A stretch of DNA of 64,000 bases. Origin: Blastocystis hominis. Taxonomy: Eukaryota > Sar > Bigyra > Opalinata > Blastocystidae. The position numbers and the translations under genes were made by a program. Positions 43,636 to 55,015 of this stretch are shown here, piece by piece. The notes under the pieces were generated by a model, which searched no databases, was not told where the DNA came from, and worked only from the letters and a program-made list of their open reading frames with translations. The stretch lies in contig NW_013171827.1 in the NCBI RefSeq assembly GCF_000151665.1, forward strand, positions 268,001-332,000, written 5' to 3'. How positions within the stretch are numbered: position 1 is the first letter of the stretch; the number at the start of each line of letters is the position of its first letter.

Positions 43636-46600
43636 GATGGATTACGATTTTGCTTATACAGAGCTTTCAGTTCTTTTTCTTTCGCATTTAAATGTTCGTT
43701 TAACTCGTTCTTTAACGCTTCCAATCGCTGCACTTTTCGCTTCAGTTCTTGCACTTCGTCTTCTTTCACTCTCGAAGACTCGCGTAGCTGCACAATCTCC
43801 TCTTCCATTTGCTTCGTTCTCTTCGGATCCGCCTCCGAAAGACTTCCTTCCTTCAGTCCTCGCAGCCTGCTCAATTCATTCATCATCGTCTCGCTGTTCT
43901 TGCGATAAACGAGAACCTCGTTCTCATATTCGTCGATCTGCTGAAGCAGCTCCTCCACTTCGCCTCCGCTTCGATCCAAATCGACGTACAGCGAAAGTGT
44001 CCGCGTTCCTTCCTGCACCGGAATCTCCACGCACACCAAATCTCCTTTGGAGCCGTTCCCTTCATTCGAAGGCTGCGCAGAAGCAGAAGCAGAAGCAGAA
44101 GCAGAAGCAGAAGCAGAAGCAGAAGCAGAAGCAGAAGTCGCCTCGCTGCTTTCGTTTCTTTGTTTTGCAGTCTCCAACTCTGCGCTGAGCTGCGTGTTTT
44201 GCGTTTTCATCTCCTTGATAACGCGCTGGTACTCCTCGTTCTGCTCCGATCGCTTCGTCAGCACCGTTCGCAACGTCTGAATCGTCTGGTTCTGCTGCGT
44301 GAACGTGGAGTTGAGCTGATTAATGAGGTTCTGCTTGTGCGACAAATTCGACTGCAAACGCATCTGCTCCTGTTTGAGCTGCGAAACCGACGTTAAAGCC
44401 ATCGCCGTCTGCGATCGCTGGTTCTGAAGCTCCGCTTGCAGCTGCGAAATCGTGGACTGCAGCTGAGAAAACAGCCGAGCGTCGTATTGCGAGGATTCCG
44501 TCGCCAGAGAAAACGTCTCCGACACTGCGAGCGATAACCGCGATTCGATTTCGCTGCCCAGAGCGTTGGGAGTTTCATCGTCGAGCGTTTGAGATGGGTA
44601 GAAACGGTTGATCGATGAAACGTCCTGCGAAACTCGCGGAGAGCCGTTCCAGGAGGAAGTGGCGCTGAAGTGGCTGAGGGACGTGGAAGGACGCGGCAGA
44701 ACCGCGGGAATTTCTTCGTGTGTGGGTTGGGCGGTTGAAGGAGTGATCGGGTTTTGGGATTCGAAGTCTTTGAGTTTTTGAAGGAGGCTTTGGATTTGGG
44801 TTTCATTGGATTCGTTTTGAGTTTCCATTTGGTGGAGTTGGGTCTGCAATTCGTCGATTTGGGTTTGGCTGGACTTGTTTTGAGTCTCCAATTCATTGAT
44901 TTTGGCTTGAAGATCGGAGATTTGCGTGTCGTTCAATTCGTTTTGCGTTTTCAATTCGCTTATTTTCGCTTGTAACTCTGCGATTTGGCGCTCATTCGAT
45001 TCTTTCTGCGCCTCCATTTCGTTGATCGTAGCTTGCAAATCGTCCCTCTGCACTTCCAAACTTTCCTTTTCCTTCTTCAATTCGTCGATTTCTCTTCTCA
45101 ACTCCTCCACTTTTTCCTCATTTGCATCGCTTCCCTTCCCTTCGCCTTCCACAACGCTTTCTCTCAACTGCTCCACTTCTCTATTCAACGACGCAATCAA
45201 TTCCTCCTGCTTCGACATCTCAGCTCGGAGCTTCGCGTCGTTTATCATCTCGTCCGCTTCCTTCTCCTCCAGCTTCTGAATCTTCTGAAGCAGGCCGATT
45301 TTTTCATCCACCACGCTCTTCAGCTGCTCCTCGATCGCTTCTTTCTCTTCGGTGATTGTCTGTATGCGATTCAGTAGGGACTCGACGTTTGATTCGAACT
45401 GCGAAAGCTGCTGCTGCTGCGCTGCAATCTGAGTTTGGAGCGCGGAGCTGTCTTTTGAGAACCTCGCTAACTCGTTCGATTGATCGCTCATCTGCGACTG
45501 CAGCAAAGCATACGCGTTCTGAAGTTCTTTGGCTTCTTGCAACTGCAACGTGGCAGATGCGTAGAGATTTTGGACCTCTGCGAATTGGGACGAAACCTGG
45601 TTTAATTGATCCGATTTGATTGTGAGTTCGCTGTTCAGTTGTTCGACGCTGGCTTTCAATTCTTCGAGTTCGTTCAGTTTGGATTTGTTCGTTTCTAGCT
45701 CTGCTTTGAGTGATTTCATCGCTTCCATTTCGGACTGTTTCATCTCCAATTCGGTTTTTAGCGTTTCGAATTCGGCTTTTTGCTTCTCGAATTCCACTTT
45801 CAATGCACGAATCTCCGCGTCTTTCTTCGTTTTCATGGATGAAACGGCCGCGTTCGATTCGTTTCTCACTTGCATCATCTCCGCCTCCTTCCGTTTCAGT
45901 TCTTCTTCCAGCTGCGATACTTTTTCTTGCATTGTACCCAGCTCGTTTTCCTTCGCAAGCAACTCCTGCTTGCATTGATTGAGTTCTTCGGCGTCCTTTT
46001 CGCATTCTGCGATTTTACTTCGAAGAATTTCCACGCGTTCCTCCATCGAATCATCGTCCTGCAGCTTATCGAATTCGCTATTCAGTCGCTCAATCTCCTT
46101 CTGCAGCTCTTGAATCGTCGTCTCTTTCTCTTCTAGTAGGACGGTTAAACCGACCAATGAATTCACGTCCATCGCCATCGGATCGATCATTTCGTTGTCC
46201 GATGATTCAGCAGCGATGACTCGGGGCATCGGTGGGTCGTTAAACTCCATAGACTGTGACAGCATTAAATCCTCCAGCGTTTCGCAGTGTTCTTTCAGTT
46301 CGCTGATTTTGTCTTCGAGATGAGATTCGGTTTCGGAGGAAAGCTTGGCACTGTTTTGATAATCGAAAAGCTGCTGCTGAAGATTTCGGATTTCAGCTCT
46401 CGATTCATCCGCGTTTTGCTCCTGTTCCTTAATGACAGCGATTAGATGCTCGGAGTTTGTCTGAAGTGCTTCGATGACTTGTTTGCTGTGGTCCATTTGT
46501 TGATTCCATGATTCGATCTCCTGTTCTTTGGTTTCAATTTGTGCTTGTAATTCGTTTATGATTTTTTCTTTCTCCACGATTGTTTTCTCCAATTGCTTCT

Positions 46601-49600
46601 TCTCCTCGATTTCTTGCAGCAATTTCTGGCACTGCTCGTTCATTGCTTCCTTTTCCTTCTCCAGCGCTTTCATCTTTTCTTCAGTCTCTGTCACCAGCTC
46701 GCGGCTCTTCTCCGCTTCTTTGATCCTCTCTTCCAATCTTTCAGTAAGTGTCTCTGCGAGCGCATTTCGCTCACTCAGTTCGTCATTCAGTTCCTTTATC
46801 TGCTTTTCATAGTTCGATTTCATTTCATTATTCTGCAATGACTGGGCCTTTAGCTCTTCTTCTTTTTGCTGTTTTTGCAGAATAAAATTGTTTAACTCTT
46901 GACGTTGAGTTAAAACGTTCTTGCGAATCTCGATCTCCTCTTGGCGAAGAGCAAGGAGAGAATTCTGCTGGCTTTGAAGTTCATGCTGAAGATCTCGAAC
47001 ATTATTTTCCAACTGTTGTTTTTGTGCCTCATAAGTTCTGATTTCCTGTTTGGTACTTTCTAAGGCAGAGTTTTCTTCAATTTGGTGGGTGATCTGAATA
47101 TTCTTGAGTGACTCTAACTCTCTACTTTTTGATTCTAATTCAGTCTTTGATTGAGCCAATTCTTTCTTTAGTGATTCGAATTCACTCTTCTTCGATTCTA
47201 GTTCAGTCTTTGATTGAGTCAATTCATTTCTCAGTGACTCGAATTCACTCTTCTTCGATTCTAATTCAGTCTTTGATTGAGTCAATTCATTCCTCAGTGA
47301 TTCAATCTCACTATTTCGATCATTCAATTCACCAAGTCTCAGAGATTCCAATTCAGTCTTTGATTGAGTCAATTCATTTCTCAGTGACTCAAATTCACTC
47401 TTCTTCGATTCTAGTTCAGTCTTTGATTGAGTCAATTCTTTCTTCAATGACTCGAATTCTCCATTCTTCGATTCTAATTCAGTCTTTGATTGAGCCAACT
47501 CATTTCTCAGTGATTCAATCTCACTATTTCGATCATTCAATTCACCAAGTCTCAGAGATTCCAATTCAGTCTTTGATTGAGCCAATTCTTTCTTCAAGGA
47601 CTCGAATTCTTCTTTCTTCGATTCCAATTCAGTCTTTGATTGAGTCAATTCTTTCTTCAATGACTCAAATTCACTCTTCTTCGATTCTAATTCAGTCTTT
47701 GATTGAGCCAACTCATTTCTCAGTGATTCAATCTCACTATTTCGATCATTCAATTCACCAAGTCTCAGAGATTCTAATTCAGTCTTTGATTGAGTCAATT
47801 CTTTCTTTAGTGATTCAAATTCTTCATTCTTCGATCCCAATTCAGTCTTTGATTGAGTCAATTCATTTCTCAGTGACTCAAATTCACTCTTCTTCGATTC
47901 TAATTCAGTCTTTGATTGAGCCAATTCTTTCTTCAATGACTCAAATTCTTCTTTCTTCGATTCCAATTCAGTCTTTGATTGAGTCAATTCTTTCTTCAAT
48001 GATTCGAATTCACTCTTCTTCGATTCTAATTCAGTCTTTGATTGAGCCAACTCATTTCTCAATGATTCAATTTCACTATTTCGATCATTCAATTCACCAA
48101 GTCTCAGAGATTCCAATTCAGTCTTTGATTGAGCCAATTCTTTTCTCAATGACTCAAATTCTTCTTTCTTCGATTCCAATTCAGTCTTTGATTGAGTCAA
48201 TTCTTTCTTCAATGATTCGAATTCACTCTTCTTCGATTCTAATTCAGTCTTTGATTGAGCCAACTCATTTCTCAATGATTCAATTTCACTATTTCGATCA
48301 TTCAATTCACCAAGTCTCAGAGATTCCAATTCAGTCTTTGATTGAGCCAATTCTTTTCTCAATGACTCAAATTCTTCTTTCTTCGATTCCAATTCAGTCT
48401 TTGATTGAGTCAATTCATTTCTCAGTGACTCAAATTCACTCTTCTTCGATTCTAATTCAGTCTTTGATTGAGCCAATTCTTTCTTCAATGACTCAAATTC
48501 TTCTTTCTTCGATTCCAATTCAGTCTTTGATTGAGTCAATTCTTTCTTCAATGATTCGAATTCTCCATTCTTCGATTCTAATTCAGTCTTTGATTGAGCC
48601 AACTCATTTCTCAGTGATTCAATCTCACTATTTCGATCATTCAATTCACCAAGTCTCAGAGATTCCAATTCAGTCTTTGATTGAGCCAACTCATTTCTCA
48701 GTGATTCAAATTCTCCATTCTTCGATTCTAATTCAGTCTTTGATTGAGTCAATTCATTCCTCAGTGACTCGAATTCTCCATTCTTCGATTCTAGTTCAGT
48801 CTTTGATTGAGCCAACTCATTTCTCAATGATTCAATTTCACTATTTCGATCATTCAATTCACCAAGTCTCAGAGATTCTAATTCAGTCTTTGATTGAGTC
48901 AATTCTTTCTTCAATGACTCGAATTCTTCATTCTTCGATTCTAATTCAGTCTTTGATTGAGTCAATTCATTTCTCAGTGACTCGAATTCACTCTTCTTCG
49001 ATTCTAAATCGGATTTTGATTGAGCCAATTCTTTCTTCAATGACTCAAATTCTCCATTCTTCGATTCTAATTCAGTCTTTGATTGAGTCAATTCTTTCTT
49101 CAATGACTCAAATTCACTCTTCTTCGATTCTAGTTCAGTCTTTGATTGAGCCAACTCATTTCTCAGTGACTCGAATTCTTCTTTCTTCGATTCCAATTCA
49201 GACTTAACAATTGCCATCTCATTCCCCCAGGATTCCAATTCTCTACTTTTCGATTCCAATCCAGCCTTAGCATCTTCTAAACTCTTTCCCAATGATTCGT
49301 TTTCTGCCATTAAGCTTTTCACCTTCTCTTCTATTTCCTCATTACTTCTTATCGTATCGTCCCTCTCCTTTTCGATCCTTCTCAATTCTTCATCCTTTTC
49401 ATTCAAACCTGATTCAAGCCCCTGAACTTGTACTGACAATTCGGATAACTGCTTTTCCTGCTCCGTTATCACTACAATTTATGCACAACACATTTACACA
49501 CATTCCAGTTTACTACTTAGTACATCCTTTAATTCCTTCAATTCTTGACACTTTAATTGGTACAGCTCGTCATTTGACAACTTTTCTTGAAGAATTTTGC

Positions 49601-50133
49601 CATATTCCAATTTGTAGTAATTCTTTGGGTCGTCCATTCCATCTTCCAACTTTTGAACTTCCTCCTCTAACTCTTGGATTCTCGTTTCACATTCTCTCTT
49701 TTCCTCCATCGAGCTTATTACCTCTTCGTTCAAGCGCAAGATTTGCTCGACCTGACATTCCACATTTCGTTTTTCACTTTCTAAAGACATTTGCAATTCA
49801 GATCGTTCTTTCTCCGCTGACTCTTTTAGTGAAATTTCCTCCTTCAGCTTGGTAGTTAGATTTTGTAATTCGTACTCCAGACTTCTTACCTTTTCATTTA
49901 ATTCGACAATTCGCTTGGACATACTCTCACGAACTTCGTTCCAGACTTCTCGCTCCTGTTCTATCTCGTTAGGAACAATGACTTCCGATTCTATTCAAAG
50001 ATGTTAGATATCGATACAACCTCACAAAAATCAACAAACAAAAAATACCTTCTATATTTTGATCCTCAGGAGTCTCATATTGATATTCCACATGAGAATC
50101 TGACGAGTCTGAACTAGAATCGTCAGCTTCCAT
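43622..50133 (-). CDS. Giant repetitive coiled-coil protein
   Basis: About 2,150 aa from MEADDSSSDSSDSHVEYQYE, with introns at 49991-50048 (58 nt) and 49472-49501 (30 nt). Almost the whole protein is predicted coiled coil. Roughly 47110-49260 encodes about 34 copies of a unit of about 21 residues, TELESKKSEFESLKKELTQS and variants, sometimes broken by LRLGELNDRNSEIESL. Further down come irregular coiled coils, a Ser/Ala run (SASASASA) and a short globular patch (VCVEIPVQEGTRTLSLYVDL). Length and repeats resemble Golgi, centrosomal or cytoskeletal tether proteins, but no family is assigned. No encoded stop precedes TGTTTGTT; the ORF runs on into EXO1 antisense. Confidence 0.88.
44072..44136 (-). 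repeat. Hexanucleotide repeat coding (Ser-Ala)n
   Basis: The plus strand reads (AGAAGC)n; on the minus strand it encodes ASASASAS within the coiled-coil protein. Confidence 0.9.
47110..49260 (-). repeat. Array of about 63-bp coding repeats
   Basis: Repeated TTCGATTCTAATTCAGTCTT / TGATTGAGCCAATTC units on the plus strand encode the 21-aa heptad-based repeat of the giant coiled-coil protein. Many units are near identical, including silent positions. Confidence 0.95.
49991..50048 (-). other. Intron with internal TGTTTGTT motif
   Basis: 58-nt first intron of the coiled-coil gene. It contains TGTTTGTT at 50033-50040 (minus), the window's 3'-end signal. Confidence 0.75.
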
Positions 50134-50362
50134 TGCAGAACGTAAAAATGATAACCCCCTGCCAAACATTTATTGATTTATAAAACGAACAAGGATGATG
50201 TTTGGTAAGAAGAAACAATTATAAACTTAAAATGTAAGATAGCTCTTTTTGGAGACAGATGGATAAAAATCGTTCTTTTCCTCAGGAGAACTGTCAACTT
50301 TCGGTGCTACTGACGTTTTCCAGCATGATTGGCCTCCCTTAAATACGATTCAAAATTATAAA

Positions 50363-51048
50363 TTATACATCATCCTGATATGATGGCTGCTCCGGAGCAT
50401 CCTTCAGAGATGGGCTGAACCAAGAGTTCTCCAGACTATATGGAAACAACCTTTTGCGGTGTTTCTTTTCTATATCTAAAGCAATTTTCATATAATGACG
50501 GCAGCAGTTCGATTTCGATAGTAGGTACAATAAGTTGAGTAACTTTATATCTGGTGATGATTTCACTTGAATGATCCTACTATTTTCTCGTCTCTCCGCA
50601 GTTTTCAGAACATCTCCATATAAACGACAAACTTTGGAAAGTACTTTTGGAGAATCTACATCATTCTCAATAATAATAACATCTTTAATATGATACAACA
50701 GCTCTTTTTCATCGAAAGGAGTATACGGTAAAACCTAAAGCGATAAATAGATCACTGTACAAAATATACATCTTCTCGGACATGAAGAATGTGCTTATAT
50801 GCGATAATGGGTAGTCTTACTTGCTTCCCCATCAATGCGGATTCCAGCTCTTTACAAAGCTCGAAAATGCTTTGTGAAGATGATTCCATTAAGGATTGAG
50901 CCAATGTACAAAACAATGGACCTTGAAATGGTGATGTGTGTACGTCTTTTATGAAATGCAGAATGCTAAGTGTTATTTTTCAACATAGAATTAAAGTTGA
51001 TTCTTCTTACATAAGATGATGTTGATTCGTACTTAGATGGTATTGCTG

Positions 51049-51084
<36 letters not shown>

Positions 51085-51445
51085 ATATTACTATTGTAAG
51101 GGTAATTAGAATTAATCATTATATTCTCATAATAGACGTGAATCTATTTGTTTAGAGCTGAAGCGAACATTGGAAGGTTTCAACACGAAGTCGTAAGTAT
51201 AGTAAAGTGACAATATCGTGTCTTTATCGACGTGGTACTCTCTCTCTCCCCCTCTATATATACAGGTTTAATATCAATTCTGTCTTTCCCTTGCTCCATT
51301 CACATTTCCATACGACGAAAACCACGAAGAATTCACTTACTATCGTTTCCACATAAGAATGAAGAGGTTTTATTGCTCCTTTGGAATTCTAAAGTGAATT
51401 CATCGATTTTCTCCCCAAGAGATTGAACTTACCCTTATGAAACAT
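50363..51445 (-). CDS. Hypothetical multi-exon protein
   Basis: The secure part reads QYHLSTNQHHLIILHFIKDV, PLFCTLAQSLMESSSQSIFE, VLPYTPFDEKELLYHIKDVI and a last exon of about 110 aa ending SYQDDV. Introns are longer than usual (43 and about 86 nt), and one carries (TAA)n at 51052-51082. The 5' end is uncertain; MFHKEFQRSNKTSSFL starting at 51445 is one candidate. It is helical and no family is recognised. Confidence 0.5.
51052..51082. repeat. (TAA)n microsatellite
   Basis: About ten TAA/AAT units inside a probable intron of the minus-strand hypothetical gene. Confidence 0.9.
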
Positions 51446-51649
51446 AAAGCGAAAATTCACTTTACTTACAAATGCAAATTATTAGCAAGAAACAGTACTT
51501 CACACATTCATCTTAAACACCTCAGTAAACTACATATTCTTTCACATTACTAGTACATCTCCCTACTCTTCCATGCGCTGTAACAAGGATAGCTAAAATT
51601 GAATAGGCTCAACACGTTATGATTCTTCATATTATTATTATTGTCATTT

Positions 51650-52241
51650 ATGTCGGACGATATTGATGAGATTGAGGCTCTGTTAAAACCATCCAAAAAA
51701 AAGCAGCAAGTCTTGGTGTTAGCTCTCGGCATCTCGTGTGTTCTTTGTATGCTATTGAGTTACTTTCTGTTTCAAAATATGGAGCATCTCTATGTAGCGA
51801 TTTCAATACTATTACGCTTATCTATAGAATATTGGACAAAATCACATTGCTTGGACACTCGGTAGAAATCGTGATTGATACTGAGATGTAGGGTTGCTAA
51901 GAATTATAATTTTGTTGCGCTTTGCTGTGTCGTTGCTATCCTTGACTGGAAAGCAGTCCCACAGTTTGTTTTTTTGGAATATCTACTCGTCTATTATTGT
52001 TATCTCATTCTTTTTGTCAGGAATGTTAAATGTGTTCATCGTTTGTATAGCTGAAGATCTGTCCATTCGCGTGTTTTCTGTGTTGATGGCTACGGCCGAA
52101 GTCATCCTGAATATGATCTCTATTTTGATTACAATGATTTTTGCCTATCAGACGATCCTTGCTTCAAAGAGAAATCAGTCGTTGAGCATTAACGACCCTC
52201 AGAAGGAGATTTTGGACTTTGTATTCAGAGGGTATTGGTGA
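51650..52241 (+). CDS. Small multi-spanning membrane protein
   Basis: Starts MSDDIDEIEALLKPSKKKQQ, then four or five hydrophobic segments (for example VLVLALGISCVLCMLLSYFL and IIVISFFLSGMLNVFIVCIA). Two introns, 34 nt ending at 51815-51816 and 30 nt ending near 51894, keep the frame. The short acidic N-terminus suggests a cytoplasmic tail. No family is recognised. TGTTTGTT follows at 52349. Confidence 0.65.
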
Positions 52242-52348
52242 ACGGAAGGGAGTGATGAATAGAATGATAAATAGTATCCCACTTCTAGGTATGTGGAACA
52301 GGAAGTTCATTGCAGAGGATAAGATGGAATAATCTATAAAATAGTAAT

Positions 52349-52356
52349 TGTTTGTT
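52349..52356 (+). terminator. Polyadenylation-type motif TGTTTGTT (membrane protein gene)
   Basis: About 108 nt after the TGA stop and before the small Tim gene. Confidence 0.5.
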
Positions 52357-52417
52357 AATAGCCACTATTTGTGGAATTCTCAGTATTTTTTCTTTTTGGC
52401 TCTAAATCGATTCGCAC

Positions 52418-52688
52418 ATGAGTACTCCTGGAGGAAGCCCCATTTTGAGTAACGCGGATTTAGCTGTTTTACAGGCTAGTGTTACAAAGGATGTGTTTGA
52501 ACGGTTTTGAGTTCTACATGAATATTAGTACTAGGATTTTTGATACTTGCCAGAAGAAATGTATCGCGAACTACAAAACAAACTCTTTAGAAATTGGAGA
52601 ACAAGTCTGTGTTGAACGGTGCACCAAGAAGTGGTTCGAAGTTTACAACTATATTGTCACGATAGCAGAGGAGGCTACCACAAAGTGA
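52418..52688 (+). CDS. Small Tim chaperone of the mitochondrial intermembrane space
   Basis: Starts MSTPGGSPILSNADLAVLQA. A 25-nt intron splits the first helix; after joining, RIFDTCQKKCIANYK and QVCVERCTKKW carry the twin CX3C motifs (CQKKC and CVERC) typical of Tim8/9/10/13. About 81 aa, the usual size. These proteins form hexamers that shuttle membrane proteins between TOM, SAM and TIM22, which fits with SAM50 and Pam18 in the same window. Which Tim it is cannot be told by eye. Confidence 0.88.
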
Positions 52689-52729
52689 TTCGTACATCCA
52701 TTTAGTAAATATCTGCTTGTTATTTTCCT

Positions 52730-52737
52730 TGTTTGTT
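52730..52737 (+). terminator. Polyadenylation-type motif TGTTTGTT (small Tim gene)
   Basis: About 42 nt after the TGA stop. Confidence 0.6.
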
Positions 52738-52867
52738 TTTTCTTAAAGTCTATTTTCTGCTACAGCAATTGTGATATTTCAAATCGCACTCTTTTCTATA
52801 AGGCCATTGGTAGTTTTTTGTAACAGACGTAGATGGTTCTGTCACAACTAGGGCTTCAGAAAGGAAT

Positions 52868-53432
52868 ATGTCGCATGTGGCAAAAGGGAGATTAACAAAA
52901 ACTCGAGAGTCGAATTATCCGATAAGTCCAAGCTACAAGGCTTCGTCGAACCCGTCATCTTATCATAGGCGAGTAGCGTTTTCTGAAGAAGTTGGTAATG
53001 TCTTTTGATATCATGCAGATTCACAAGCAAAATCAAAATTCTAAGAGGTATACGAGTCGGTGGAATGCAGAAATTACACAACTCTCTGCGGGTGGTCCCT
53101 GGAGCGAAGAGGAGCTCAAACTGCCTCGTTACATGCGCTCTACTGCTAGTTCTCGTCAACGACTTAAAGAAAATATGTTGTCGAATGGAGCAAAGAACTC
53201 TTCGCACCGAGTTTCCCACCGAAGAACTGTTCCTGTGCTTCATTCTGAACGAGAAGCGTTTCATAAGCATAAAAAGGATTCAGTGTATCCGTATCGTGAG
53301 TATAATCAAAGCTATTTTCCGGTGATTAACGATAGCACTGATTATCAAGCCTCCAATGAAACGATTGTTGAAGAACAAATGGTACAATCTGAATCCCTCT
53401 GTGTTGCAATAAAAAGACGATTAACTAGTTGA
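52868..53432 (+). CDS. Hypothetical basic low-complexity protein
   Basis: Two exons (MSHVAKGRLTKTRESNYPIS... and IHKQNQNSKRYTSRWNAEIT...) joined across a 28-nt intron at 52992-53019. Rich in Ser, Arg and Lys and probably disordered. No domain is recognised. The frame is open for 178 aa after splicing, which supports a real gene, but the start is uncertain. Confidence 0.55.
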
Positions 53433-54222
53433 ATATAGGGTTTCAATACTCTTCTCCCTTTGTTTTCAAACACTTTCGTTGGTTTCTTGTCACTTACGAA
53501 GGAGAGTATGCTCTGTAGCAATGGCTATTGATTATGCAAAAGAGAAGCATCCTTTCCCTCGTAATTGATTATCGCGGTGGGGATAAATGAAAAACTCAAT
53601 CCCAGAGAAGTATTGTGTTTTCATCTAGGGTGAACTGTATTGTTTGTCTAGAGTTTGAAGCATATGAAGTGATTTTCTAACGAATGGAATTGAGTGGAAT
53701 TGGATGAAATTGGATGAAATTGAATAGAATTGAATAGAAATGAATAGAATTGAATAGAAATGAACACCACTTTGACTGTTTTCTGTTTTTCTTGAACATA
53801 GTGCCATGTGAATGAATGAGAGAACTGGGAAAACATTGTTTTCAACATGTTTCAAACTTCATAGACTATACATTTACATGATTGAAACAATCAAACATGA
53901 CTTGCTTTTGGATCAACGAAATAGTAACAAAAAGACCACTTGATTCTACCAACCAGTCGTTTAATAGCAATATAGTATGAAATAAGATGTACACAAGTAT
54001 TGGGAATAGTCTTAGTACAGACGGATGACTTCGATGGATTAACTCATGTTTGGAACCCAATTCTCAAACTGCACTTTGCAACGAATTCACTCATTTTTCT
54101 TCGTAAAAACGTATTTAAATATAGAAAAAATGCGACTTTACACCTTCAATCACAAACGCAGCAAGAATCCTCTCGAATTCCAATTCCTTATTTTCTCAAA
54201 CACAAAAAACGAATTAAGCCCC
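53433..54222. other. Large intergenic region with GAATT-type repeats
   Basis: About 790 bp, AT-rich. 53685-53765 holds repeats of GGATGAAATT / GAATAGAATT. No supported gene. Confidence 0.5.
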
Positions 54223-54921
54223 TCAAAGAATGTATTTCACGTCGCCTCCATGCTTGCGGAATTCCATTTTCTCCCTCTTTTCAACGGCATTTAGTGCACG
54301 AAGTCTGCGTCCCACAGTGGCGATTTCTCGCTCGTTTGCAGCATCCTTCATCCACACTTCTACACGGTATCCTTTTGACTTCTTCAAGAAGGAAACTCCA
54401 CACACGGAAGAACCAGTCGGATCGAGAGTCTCTCCGATGACGGAGAGCAGCTAAATATCATTCACTGGATCTGGTCATTACAATTGACTGCCATCTCTCC
54501 TCAAGATAATGATCATTTATGTGAAGGCCAAGACGCTAGAGATGACACAAAATATGCCGCTCGCTACCCAGCTCCCACCGTCCTTATTAGCCTCATCTTC
54601 CCAGGAAGGCTTAATTCCGGTCTATGCGGTAAATACCTTTCAAGCCATCTACCTTAAAATAGTGATAGTTTCCATTCTCAGGCAAGTCATTCACAGGTCG
54701 GAGACGGCCATAAATTCCCCAGAACTCCTCGATTGTACTAAAAGTAGCCACCTGCTGCTGATTGCCACCCCATTCGGCTTCTGTGCTGTACGTCATGCAA
54801 CGCCAACAAGAGCATACTTGCTACTACTCGAACGGTCCTCATACCAAACATCCCAAGAACTATTCAGCTGATTCTATAGGCTGATGGCCCAAAAAGAGTA
54901 CACTACATTCTGTGCTTCCAT
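54223..54921 (-). CDS. EIF4E: Translation initiation factor eIF4E
   Basis: Five or six short exons. Reads MEAQNNQLNSSWDVWYEDRS, VATFSTIEEFWGIYGRLRPV, NYHYFKTGIKPSWEDEANKD, YLEERWQSILLSVIGE, VCGVSFLKKSKGYRVEVWMK. The cap-stacking Trp pair (W in the first block and SWED) and the conserved EEFW are present. Introns are 31-43 nt. It binds the mRNA 5' cap to start translation. The small size (about 190 aa) and diverged C-terminus suggest a canonical but fast-evolving member. The exact border at 54789-54830 is uncertain. Confidence 0.87.
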
Positions 54922-54981
54922 TCCTGAATTCTGACCACTTTCTGATTACCAATCGTCCACGACTCATCCCGCGGTTATTTC

Positions 54982-54989
54982 AACAAACA
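54982..54989 (-). terminator. Polyadenylation-type motif TGTTTGTT (SDHA gene)
   Basis: Minus-strand copy about 27 nt past the TAA stop at 55016. Confidence 0.65.
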
Positions 54990-55015
54990 CGCAAAATCAA
55001 AATTGCATTAAACGA

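Noticed and set aside
53433..54222. Short ORFs in the AT-rich spacer (for example minus 53866-54060)
   Set aside because: No ATG-led reading frame of good length, no splice pattern giving a protein family, low-complexity sequence.
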